DNA of 10,532 bases, taken from contig JAGVOC010000232.1 in the NCBI GenBank assembly GCA_020052975.1, positions 1 to 10,532 of the forward strand, given 5' to 3'. The notes beneath the pieces are model-generated. The model saw only the letters and a list, made by a program, of their open reading frames with translations, searched no databases and was not told the origin of the DNA. This DNA comes from Desulfobacterales bacterium (lineage in GTDB: Bacteria > Desulfobacterota > Desulfobacteria > Desulfobacterales > RPRI01). Below are positions 1-5,484 of the stretch, piece by piece; position 1 is the first letter of the stretch, and each line of letters opens with the position of its first letter. The position numbers were made by a program, and so were the translations under genes.

Positions 1-6
1 AATTCA

Positions 7-139
7 GACGGCAAAGTAAAAAGCTCATTATGCAAGGCGCACGAATCTTGAGGAATGAAGCGTACTTACTGGTACGCTGCAATGACGAAAGATGAAGTGT
101 CCGCCGCGGCGGACAGAATGACTTTTTAAGAAGCCGTCA
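7..139 (+). repeat. MITE-like dispersed repeat, complete copy with terminal inverted repeats
   Basis: The ends are imperfect inverted repeats: 7-26 starts GACGGC and carries TAAAAAG, and 120-138 read on the minus strand starts GACGGCTTCTTAAAAAGTC. Inside are a hairpin (GCGTAC at 60-65 pairing with GTACGC at 72-77) and a perfect 16 bp GC-rich palindrome at 99-114. Positions 38-139 match the reverse complement of 10440-10532, differing mainly in the hairpin loop and in the palindrome segment, which is replaced there by an unrelated ~9 nt. No transposase is present, so this would be a non-autonomous element. The right end supplies the stop codon of the neighbouring minus-strand gene. Confidence 0.75.
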
Positions 140-919
140 TCTTTGACGGATATTTTTTGTGTTAATACCCCATAAGAAATATTTGATCCAGCTGAAGCCG
201 AACTTCAGCAGTTCCGCGTCATTATGTTTTATCTTTGTCAATATTTCCTGTTTTATTTTGTAACGCTTCAGAAAAGTGCTCGCGAATATGAAATCCCGGA
301 ACCCGTCAATGTTATATGCCGCCATAAAAGCCATTTTTGCCTTTGGTCCTTCAGGCCCTTCATTTCCCCAGGGATTGTTTTGAAACAGGTTTACAATATC
401 GGCCCACATGGCTGTCATTTTATTATATAATGTTGCATTCTGGTCTTTTGCCCACGATACTGTTGTCCATTGCCTGCTTTCGTTCCGACCGAGACAAAAA
501 TCAGGGGGTCTGAAAAAATATACAGAGGAGGCATTTCCTTTTTCAACATCATAATAAATGCCCTGTTCAATCGGAAATGTCCTGCATGTGTCAGGGCGGT
601 CTGTATAAACAGAACAACCTGTTTCAGTTAAAAAAGGGCACTTTTTTTCAAGGCTTTCAGACATGCGAAGGAGGACTTCAGGGAAATGTTTTGAAGGACG
701 CATAACGATATCTGTATATTTATCTATAAAATCATCTGAAGATATTCCGAGTTTTTTTCTGAGCTTCAATACATCGTAGGGGTACAGAAAAAGATTTATG
801 TTCCGGCAGCATTTGTTAAAGCAGGCAAGCCTGCTGTGGCACTGGAAAGAAAAAACCTCTCCTTCTTTAAGCATCCCGGCAGGCATGCCGTCAATATTAT
901 CGACATCAATATATTTCAT
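137..919 (-). CDS. YkgJ-type cysteine-cluster protein (CxxCxxCC family, putative metal-binding)
   Basis: The 260-residue protein has the cysteine pattern of the YkgJ/UPF0153 family (zinc- or iron-chelating domain, PF03692): C27, C33 and the pair C37-C38 near the N-terminus, then C94, C102 and C112 in the typical 'CPFL...GCSVY..RPDTCRTFP' context, with C142 in 'PPDFCLG'. Family members are soluble cytoplasmic proteins that probably bind a metal; no enzymatic reaction is firmly established. The C-terminal ~110 residues lie outside the motif and I recognise nothing in them. The ATG overlaps the stop of the upstream small gene by 4 nt (ATGA), so translation is probably coupled and the gene is read as the last cistron of the Phd-PIN unit. 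The TGA stop lies in the terminal repeat of the adjoining element, so the native C-terminus may have been changed by insertion. Family assignment is solid; function is unknown. Confidence 0.85.
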   Translation of the reverse strand: MKYIDVDNIDGMPAGMLKEGEVFSFQCHSRLACFNKCCRNINLFLYPYDVLKLRKKLGISSDDFIDKYTDIVMRPSKHFPEVLLRMSESLEKKCPFLTETGCSVYTDRPDTCRTFPIEQGIYYDVEKGNASSVYFFRPPDFCLGRNESRQWTTVSWAKDQNATLYNKMTAMWADIVNLFQNNPWGNEGPEGPKAKMAFMAAYNIDGFRDFIFASTFLKRYKIKQEILTKIKHNDAELLKFGFSWIKYFLWGINTKNIRQR

Positions 920-1194
920 AATGAAACTTTCTGCTTTTCTGAAAATTGAGTGTTATGAAGACTATAGTAAATGTCATAAATCTGTTCCGTTTGGGTATGG
1001 GTGCGTATGTGATCCGCTTCTATTCTCTTTTTTGCATCCCAAAATCGTTCTGTCGGTGTTCGGCCTTCATCCATAAAAATCGCAACGATTTCTTTATTCT
1101 TTTCTGTCAGATAGCGTTCACGTAATTCCGGAACAATACTCCGAAAAGTTTTCCAATCAGATTCTTTTAGTTTTCCTTTCATTTTCTTCACCAT
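916..1194 (-). CDS. Small conserved-looking hypothetical protein
   Basis: A 92-residue, highly charged, probably helical soluble protein with no signal peptide or membrane segment. A tryptophan at residue 14 and the stretches 'SIVPELRERYLTEKN' and 'EGRTPTERFWDAKKR' look conserved in style, but I cannot name the family. It starts 11 nt after the PIN toxin stop and overlaps the next gene by 4 nt, so it is very likely translated from the same message. The first ATG has no visible ribosome binding site; an ATG four codons further in (position 1182) is preceded by GGTGAAGAAA and could be the true start, giving 88 residues. It may be a third component or cargo of the toxin-antitoxin operon; that is inference from position only. 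Confidence 0.6.
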   Translation of the reverse strand: MVKKMKGKLKESDWKTFRSIVPELRERYLTEKNKEIVAIFMDEGRTPTERFWDAKKRIEADHIRTHTQTEQIYDIYYSLHNTQFSEKQKVSL

Positions 1195-1205
1195 ATAATG
1201 AAAAG

Positions 1206-1679
1206 TTAACTATCGCACGGTTTTTTGCGCGTACGGGTTGAGCGCTTTGATACGCGTTTCTTTTCCGCTTGCCGGTTTTTAAAAAAAATTAAAAACTCAT
1301 TTGGTGAAATGATTTTGGCGCCTTGGCATCGTTCAGCAGGGAAATATTTTTGATTTCCTGTGACAAGGCATACAGCTTGACTCGCAAGAGTGACTTCGAG
1401 AAACGGTTCATCATCCGGATCAGGAAGCGAAAGAGACAAAGGGGAAGGTGCAACAGCCCGGCCACGATACACAATATAGTCAAGAAACGTGGCGATTTTT
1501 TCTTCTTCAAATCCAAACCTCGGGCGTCGCAGAACATCGTTGTATTCTGATAGAATCCTGGCATCAAAGGAAAGCGTCAGTTCACCGGCTGAAACCATGC
1601 GTACGATTTCGCCGCAAGCCCCGAACGGCGATAAAAGACCCGCAATAAGAACATTGGTGTCAATGACGATGTCCATCAT
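1206..1679 (-). CDS. PIN-domain toxin (COG1569-type, VapC-like ribonuclease)
   Basis: This 157-residue protein has the layout of the 'putative toxin component, PIN family' proteins. It starts 'DIVIDTNVLIAGLLSP', placing the first catalytic aspartate at D7. E45 lies in 'ILSEYNDVLRRPRF', and the acidic cluster D87-D90 lies in 'LPDPDDEPFLEVTLAS', followed by the usual 'LVTGNQKYFP' strand. These are the Mg-binding acidic positions of PIN ribonucleases, which usually cleave RNA. All motif blocks are present, so the toxin looks potentially active. A basic tail of about 25 residues rich in Lys and Arg follows the domain and is longer than usual. The start overlaps the antitoxin stop (ATGATG over TGA); a second ATG lies one codon later. 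Antitoxin-first order and overlap are typical of Phd-PIN pairs. Confidence 0.85.
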   Translation of the reverse strand: MMDIVIDTNVLIAGLLSPFGACGEIVRMVSAGELTLSFDARILSEYNDVLRRPRFGFEEEKIATFLDYIVYRGRAVAPSPLSLSLPDPDDEPFLEVTLASQAVCLVTGNQKYFPAERCQGAKIISPNEFLIFFKNRQAEKKRVSKRSTRTRKKPCDS

Positions 1680-1960
1680 GCACGCTTTTCACGAACAGAT
1701 TTAATTTCGGCATTGATTTCATCCAACGAAACCTTGTCTGTTCCTTTTTCTACAGATCTCCGCTGGAGAGAAACAACAGCCTCAACGGAACGTGATCTGC
1801 GAAATGCCGATAGCGATTCTTCAAGATTTGCCTCGGTTATTGCCACAAGAATGGCTATTGGCCGGCCGTTGCTGGTAACAACCATCTCTCTTTCGTCTGG
1901 CAGCTCTTTCCAGATTTGTGCGGATTTGCCTCTTAAATCCCGGACACTCAAGAATTTCAT
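1676..1960 (-). CDS. Phd/YefM-type antitoxin
   Basis: The 94-residue product starts 'MKFLSVRDLRGKSAQIW' and continues 'MVVTSNGRPIAILVAI', the N-terminal DNA-binding fold of Phd/YefM antitoxins. The charged C-terminal half, ending 'EINAEIKSVREKRA', would wrap the toxin. I chose the ATG at 1960 rather than the one at 1975 because a GGAGG lies 7-8 nt upstream of it, inside the longer frame. Its stop overlaps the PIN toxin start by 4 nt. Proteins of this family bind their own promoter together with the toxin; palindromes around the -10 (1975-2000) fit that. Family confidence is high, partner assignment is by adjacency. Confidence 0.85.
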   Translation of the reverse strand: MKFLSVRDLRGKSAQIWKELPDEREMVVTSNGRPIAILVAITEANLEESLSAFRRSRSVEAVVSLQRRSVEKGTDKVSLDEINAEIKSVREKRA

Positions 1961-1974
1961 GGTCGCATCCTCCA

Positions 1975-2016
1975 TTTGTGTATTACATTATGTACACAAA
2001 CGTCACCCATTGTCAA
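1975..2016 (-). promoter_or_regulatory. Promoter and overlapping palindromic operator of the Phd-PIN operon
   Basis: On the minus strand a perfect -35 TTGACA (2016-2011) is followed after 18 nt by CATAAT (1992-1987). The -10 is embedded in inverted repeats: TTTGTGTA (1975-1982) with TACACAAA (1993-2000), including the palindromes TGTATTACA (1979-1987) and TGTACA (1991-1996). TGTACA is the known core of YefM operators in E. coli, so autorepression by the antitoxin encoded here is likely. Confidence 0.6.
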
Positions 2017-2262
2017 TTCCTTTTCAGGAATGATTCATGAGGACAGAACGATAAAGTCTCCTGCCGGTGTGAAGCTCAGTGAAACTCCGGTCATTTTTAC
2101 CAATTCTCGGTTTTCAATTTTTGTGTTGATCGTGGATATTTCTATCGCCCGAATATTAATTTTCCGAAGCCAACAAATTTTCCTTTTTTTTGCTGATTAT
2201 TATACATGAAGGCGTCACCTGTATATCCCCTTATTCTGACCTTCGCCTCCCAACAATTAATG

Positions 2263-2320
2263 TTGACGCATCCATCAAAAGTGTTATACTTTCTTCCAAT
2301 CAACGTATAACGTTTGGAGG
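2263..2320 (+). promoter_or_regulatory. Promoter, operator and Shine-Dalgarno of the AbrB-type antitoxin gene
   Basis: TTGACG (2263-2268), a 16 nt spacer and an extended -10, TGTTATACT (2282-2290, hexamer TATACT at 2285-2290). GTTATAC (2283-2289) and GTATAAC (2305-2311) form an inverted repeat with centres 22 nt apart that overlaps the -10 and the expected start site, which suits autorepression by a dimeric or tetrameric AbrB-fold antitoxin. A second short inverted repeat, CAACA/TGTTG (2251-2265), touches the -35. GGAGG (2316-2320) lies 4 nt before the ATG and decides the start. Confidence 0.6.
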
Positions 2321-2324
2321 TTTT

Positions 2325-2594
2325 ATGGGCGCTTTACATTCAGCAATCGTCACCGTTTCTTCCAAGGGCTGGGTGGTCATCCCTTCCTTATTCCGGAGGC
2401 AAATCGGATTGAAACCAGGCATGAAGATGGTGGTAACGGAAGCAGAAGGCAGAATCGTGCTCACACCTCAAGCCGGCGATCCTGTGGACAAGCTCTATGG
2501 CAAACTGGCTGATGGTGAATCTCTGACAGATGCGTTACTGGCGGACCGGACAGAGGAAAGGGACCGTGAAAAAGCCAAAATACATTCTCGATAG
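2325..2594 (+). CDS. AbrB/MazE/SpoVT-type antitoxin
   Basis: An 89-residue protein. Residues 8-48 ('AIVTVSSKGWVVIPSLFRR', then 'IGLKPGMKMVV', then 'EGRIVLTP') form a complete swapped-hairpin AbrB DNA-binding domain; the segment 'SSKGWVVIPS' is its hallmark. The C-terminal 40 residues are charged and helical and would bind a PIN toxin. The ATG at 2325 is chosen because of the GGAGG just upstream; the open frame continues 45 codons further, but that part holds the promoter. The downstream partner gene overlaps by 29 nt, normal for VapBC-like pairs, but that toxin is truncated, so this is probably an orphan antitoxin that may still repress its own promoter. Confidence 0.85.
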   Translation: MGALHSAIVTVSSKGWVVIPSLFRRQIGLKPGMKMVVTEAEGRIVLTPQAGDPVDKLYGKLADGESLTDALLADRTEERDREKAKIHSR

Positions 2595-2751
2595 CTACGC
2601 ACTGCTTGCCTATTTCCAGGCGGAGCCGGCGGGTGCAAAAGTTCGGACTATCCTTAAGGAAGCATCGAGCGGCCATGTTGCTGCCTTCATGTCGGTCATC
2701 AGTCTCGGCGAAATTTATTACATTATCATCCGCGCCGTTTTCTGGCTTTGA
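2566..2751 (+). pseudogene. PIN-domain toxin, truncated to its N-terminal half
   Basis: From a GTG at 2566 (preceded by GAGG and AAGGG) the frame reads 'KPKYILDSYALLAYFQAEPA', the first strand and helix of a PIN ribonuclease with its first catalytic aspartate, and continues to 'MSVISLGEIYYIIIR', which holds the second acidic residue (Glu). It then runs into 'AVFWL' and a TGA, giving about 61 residues where the family has about 130. The C-terminal half, including the later conserved aspartates, is not found in any frame of the next 150 nt, so this is a deletion or replacement and not a simple frameshift. The partial active site makes ribonuclease activity very unlikely. The start overlaps the antitoxin gene by 29 nt. 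Confidence 0.75.
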
Positions 2752-2848
2752 ACCGACCGCTGACACAGATTGTAAACTTCAGATGTAAAGGATGCCCCCC
2801 ATATCTCCCAAAACGTCAATGTCAAGACGGAAATATTATTTAACTTTA

Positions 2849-2873
2849 CTCCGATCTACGGGAGATTTTTTTT
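2849..2873 (+). terminator. Possible weak rho-independent terminator
   Basis: CTCC (2849-2852) can pair with GGAG (2861-2864), followed directly by a run of eight T (2866-2873). The stem is only four pairs, so this is tentative; it lies where a terminator for the AbrB-PIN unit would be expected. Confidence 0.3.
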
Positions 2874-2908
2874 CTTGACAACCGAAGGCCATAGAGATGC
2901 TGGCCATT

Positions 2909-3187
2909 TCACTTTCTCTCTTCGACCAGTGCTCCGTTGATGAATTTATGAATGATGCTTGATACATACGTCTGATACGGCAAACCTTCCTTGCTCGCCT
3001 TTCTTTGTAGCTCGAGGAGGTCTCTTTCAGAAATCCGTATGTTCAGTCTCCTGTCCTTTCTCAAGGTATTACGGGCGTACTGAACCAACTCTTTCTTTCT
3101 TTTTGCGAGGTTAGCGACAGGAACCAATTCACCTTTCTCGAAGCTATCAAGTATCTCCTTCTCTTCTTTCGTTAGTTTAGTCTTCAT
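2909..3187 (-). CDS. Ribbon-helix-helix (CopG-like, COG5304-type) antitoxin
   Basis: A 92-residue protein. The C-terminal part 'RRLNIRISERDLLELQRKA' followed by 'GLPYQTYVSSIIHKFING' is a ribbon-helix-helix DNA-binding fold as in antitoxins that follow BrnT-like toxins. The N-terminal ~45 residues are charged and include 'ILDSFEKGELVPV', common in this family. The ATG at 3187 is chosen because GGAG lies 6 nt upstream; a TTG at 3199 has no such support. The gene is overlapped at its start by 11 nt of a toxin relic in another frame, the usual toxin-first arrangement. The antitoxin itself looks complete. Confidence 0.8.
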   Translation of the reverse strand: MKTKLTKEEKEILDSFEKGELVPVANLAKRKKELVQYARNTLRKDRRLNIRISERDLLELQRKASKEGLPYQTYVSSIIHKFINGALVEERK

Positions 3188-3350
3188 GTTTTTCTCCAAG
3201 ATATCGCTGCGTTGTCTTCCTGCTCGGAATAATAGTTTTCAGAAATAACTCTTCCTCATTCTCAATATAGGAAACAACATCCTCGAAACAGATACCCCTT
3301 GGCTCTTTGAGCACCAAGCTCTTTTCTGTGTGCAGTTTGGCAACATGATC
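3177..3350 (-). pseudogene. Relic of a BrnT-like toxin with an internal deletion
   Basis: Read on the minus strand, this frame gives 'EKSLVLKEPRGICFEDVV' and 'SYIENE' followed at once by 'EELFLKTIIPSRKTTQRYL' and a stop. From memory of the family, proteins paired with COG5304-type antitoxins start with '...LK.ERGISFEDVV' and end with '.FLKTIIPSRKATKKYL', with roughly 35-40 residues of beta sheet ('ILDILEHPN...VYLVPFV' type) between. Here both ends are present and the middle is missing in frame. There is no ATG, GTG or TTG between the upstream in-frame TGA (3384-3386) and the conserved region, so the start is also lost. The stop overlaps the antitoxin start by 11 nt, as in intact loci. Confidence 0.7.
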
Positions 3351-3437
3351 ATGTCTTGCATCTGCTTGTGGCGAATGATAGGATCAGCCAGAGCCTGATT
3401 TATCGACGATTGGCTGCATCCGGTAGTTAGCCGCTCA

Positions 3438-4361
3438 CTATCGGTGGCCGACTCGCACCTGCGACCGCGTTATCGGCACGTCAAAGCCAGAAGCTTCCTG
3501 CAAAAGCTGCTTCAGTATCGCATCGTTTTCTGTAATGGTGGCGTCCGGACCTAGTTCGAGGCCAACAATAGGGAGCGTGTCATATTGCAGGACCTTGTAG
3601 TGAATGTCACGGCCGTTGCAATGGCGCACCCTCACCTCTTTTGAAAGACCTTTCCCATATTGCACCTGAACGTGTTCCAGATCGACCACGATAAGGCGCC
3701 TCTCTTCCTCTATGCTGTGAATGGAGTCTTTTAGTACAGGGGCAAGAGTCCAAAGGCCCAGCGCTGTGAACCGAATTGCACGTTGCCGAAGCCCCCAAAG
3801 GTTTTCGTGAGGACAATCATGCCTGAGTTCGTCGAAGAGCTTTGTATTAGATTCGATGAAATCGCAGAGCAGTTTATCTTGATCCACAGGATCATAGAGC
3901 ACCGGCAGGGGGAGAACTCCTGGGATTACAAGAGGCTTCAGAGCGAAAGCGATGGCAAAGCCCGTGCCCGCCCGTCCATATTTCTCCCAGTGAGCGCTTT
4001 CATCGGCATTCGTACGCAACGATACCACGTAAGTTTTCATGCTCAACGTGTCAAGGATTAGGGAGTTACCCGGATCCAGGAATGGAACAAGCTCGTTTAA
4101 GAGAGATGAGTTACCACCCACTTCACGACGTTGAAGTATGCCCTTCGCGCGTTGAAGAGCGTACCTTATTTCTGACGGATCTTCCAATGCCATTGCCAGA
4201 CTAGCCCAAATGAATCGGGTTTGAAGGATTCCTTTTAGGCCAGCGACATCGGTGAAATGGTAAAGTGGCTGATTCAAATCAGTAAAAGGAACTCTGTGAA
4301 GAGCCGCCATGATTGCATTCTTGAACTGCTCATCGGCATTCATCAAATACTGTGATGCCAT
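3438..4361 (-). CDS. DUF2971 family protein
   Basis: A 307-residue soluble protein. Residues 33-66, 'LYHFTDVAGLKGILQTRFIW' followed by 'ASLAMALEDPSEIR', match the start of DUF2971 proteins (usual form: 'lYHYT...l..Il....lw.s....lNDP.E'). Residues 111-139 ('YVVSLRTNADESAHWEKYG' and 'GTGFAIAF') are the second hallmark, and E218-R222 ('EEERR') near residue 220 the third. Length is normal. The family's function is not established; the H-[YF]-T plus later Glu layout recalls ADP-ribosyltransferase-like folds, but that is only inference. The ATG at 4361 has a GGGGG tract 4 nt upstream. A small gene ends 45 nt upstream on the same strand and is likely co-transcribed. Surrounding toxin-antitoxin and restriction remnants suggest an accessory or defence context. 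Confidence 0.75.
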   Translation of the reverse strand: MASQYLMNADEQFKNAIMAALHRVPFTDLNQPLYHFTDVAGLKGILQTRFIWASLAMALEDPSEIRYALQRAKGILQRREVGGNSSLLNELVPFLDPGNSLILDTLSMKTYVVSLRTNADESAHWEKYGRAGTGFAIAFALKPLVIPGVLPLPVLYDPVDQDKLLCDFIESNTKLFDELRHDCPHENLWGLRQRAIRFTALGLWTLAPVLKDSIHSIEEERRLIVVDLEHVQVQYGKGLSKEVRVRHCNGRDIHYKVLQYDTLPIVGLELGPDATITENDAILKQLLQEASGFDVPITRSQVRVGHR

Positions 4362-4406
4362 ATGTCCCCCACTTTGTCGCGTGGCTGACGCAGTTACAAC
4401 GCTACA

Positions 4407-4664
4407 TCAGCCGTTCCGTGGCATGCCCATCCTTTGTTTAAGCTTCCGTGCCATCTTTTCATCACCACAAGCAGAATACGTTGCCACTTGACACAGGCCG
4501 ATTAGCGGGCCTGCTCCACCTTGAAACTGAATTATGAATTCTACCCTTGGTTCAGGAAAATCTAATGCTCTGTGTACGTCAACCGACAATGCCTTTGCGA
4601 GAGCATCAATGTCTCCCCTGCAATCCATATACTTGTCTCTGTAGTTCCATGCTCTCGACCTCAA
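4407..4664 (-). CDS. Small unknown protein, probably 5'-frameshifted
   Basis: I do not recognise this 85-residue frame (TTG start as drawn; content such as 'AWNYRDKYMDCRGDIDALAK' and 'RVEFIIQFQGGAGP' looks like genuine protein). The TTG at 4664 has no good ribosome binding site. A strong one, AAAGGAG (4705-4699), sits 6 nt before an ATG at 4692, but that ATG reads only a 28-codon frame ending at 4606. If the G run at 4687-4690 had three G instead of four, the ATG would open into this frame as 'MGYSIERVTLRSRAW...', giving a 94-residue product. So the gene is probably disrupted at codon 2 or the assembly has a one-base error. It lies 45 nt upstream of the DUF2971 gene on the same strand. Confidence 0.5.
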   Translation of the reverse strand: MRSRAWNYRDKYMDCRGDIDALAKALSVDVHRALDFPEPRVEFIIQFQGGAGPLIGLCQVATYSACGDEKMARKLKQRMGMPRNG

Positions 4665-4692
4665 TGTAACTCTTTCTATCGAATAGCCCCAT

Positions 4693-5127
4693 GGGATTCT
4701 CCTTTGCGGCTAACAATTAATATACGTAATATTTAATATCCAGTTCTGGAAAAAATCTGTGTCTCGGATTGCCTGTTCTTTACTTAAATATTTATATAAA
4801 ATCAAATAAGTTCTATTGAACGCCTGCGTAGAATGTGTTTATTATCGGGAAAAACCGTGTTACGTATAGTCTGTAATTGTTTACAAAAGATGGCCAAGCT
4901 TAATGATTTTGCATCATCGGGAGCGGAAAGATGAACCAGAGGGGCCAATTTCCATTCTTCTGCCCTTATGCTGTCCTTGGTTGGCCAATGATTTATATGG
5001 GTAATTGTTATGAGTGATATTGAAAAAATTATTCACGGTAATGCCACGCTGTTTTGCGGGTTCAAAAATTTCCCTTGATTTAGTTTACACCAATTGGTAT
5101 TCAATAAAACGTTGAATAGGAACACTC
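4693..5127. other. AT-rich gene-free stretch with a possible decayed gene
   Basis: No complete gene is visible. On the minus strand 4805-5032 is open for 76 codons and reads protein-like ('WPTKDSIRAEEWKLAPLVHL' and onward), but it has no start codon near its upstream end and I cannot identify it. Two short plus-strand frames (from 4931 and 5010, 28 and 22 codons) have no convincing ribosome binding sites. The right end holds the probable operator of the DUF4258-MqsA pair. Confidence 0.4.
5089..5117 (+). promoter_or_regulatory. Palindromic operator candidates upstream of the DUF4258/MqsA-like pair
   Basis: A perfect 10 bp palindrome ACCAATTGGT (5089-5098) is followed immediately by ATTCAA (5099-5104) and TTGAAT (5112-5117) as an inverted repeat with a 7 nt spacer, ending 10 nt before the toxin ATG. 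MqsA-type antitoxins repress their own operon by binding palindromes in this position, so these are good operator candidates. A clear -35/-10 pair is not obvious; TTGATT (5075-5080) is one -35 possibility. Confidence 0.45.
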
Positions 5128-5481
5128 ATGGACAAAAGCATCGGGGAACAATTGGCCGCTTTAGTGATCCGGGAAATTCAGGATGCATATTTTAAGGGGG
5201 AAATCGTAATAACCAATGATTGTATTGATGACATGCTACGCGAAGGACTCTTTGAAGCAGATGTGGAAAAAGTCATCATGGGCGCCACTTCCATTGAAAA
5301 AGTGATGCCGGCCACCAGCCAAAAGGCGAGCAGCCTGAAGAATACGCATTATGTGATTTACGGGGAAAGCACAAAATGCCTTAATATATACTGCAAGTTA
5401 TGTTCAAATTTTCATCCGGTTACAGATGAGTTTCTTGGGTGGCGGTTAACATCTTTTTGCATAGGCAAATCTGAAGGATAA
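5128..5481 (+). CDS. DUF4258-type putative toxin (partner of MqsA-like antitoxin)
   Basis: A 117-residue protein. Residues 20-50 ('AYFKGEIVITNDCIDDMLRE' then 'GLFEADVEKVI') and the later 'THYVIYGESTKCLNIYCKLC' follow the DUF4258 pattern: an N-terminal helix-strand block, then strand pairs around an 'HYVI.G' motif. DUF4258 proteins are commonly encoded next to YgiT/MqsA-type antitoxins and are thought to be RelE/MqsR-like toxins. The antitoxin gene starts 3 nt after this stop, and its Shine-Dalgarno AAGGA lies in the last codons here, so the two are translated from one message, toxin first. Frame and length look intact. Ribonuclease activity is inferred from family context, not seen. Confidence 0.65.
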   Translation: MDKSIGEQLAALVIREIQDAYFKGEIVITNDCIDDMLREGLFEADVEKVIMGATSIEKVMPATSQKASSLKNTHYVIYGESTKCLNIYCKLCSNFHPVTDEFLGWRLTSFCIGKSEG

Positions 5482-5484
5482 ATT

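Larger units (their letters stand above)
1961..2324. other. Intergenic region between divergent antitoxin genes
   Basis: This stretch holds the leftward Phd-PIN promoter (1975-2016) and the rightward AbrB promoter (2263-2290). In between (2035-2200) a short minus-strand frame is open, but it has no plausible start codon or ribosome binding site until very late, and I recognise no product. I see no RNA gene. Confidence 0.5.

Noticed and set aside
798..1076. Plus-strand open frame opposite the YkgJ-like and small genes
   Set aside because: Antisense shadow; composition is unlike a protein and the opposite strand has clear family motifs.
2035..2207. Minus-strand open stretch with protein-like ending (VKMTGVSLSFTPAGDFIVL)
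   Set aside because: The ATG at 2207 is in a different frame and ends after about 18 codons; the other frame has no good start and I recognise nothing.
4931..5079. Two short plus-strand frames of 28 and 22 codons
   Set aside because: Too short, no convincing ribosome binding site, no recognisable content.
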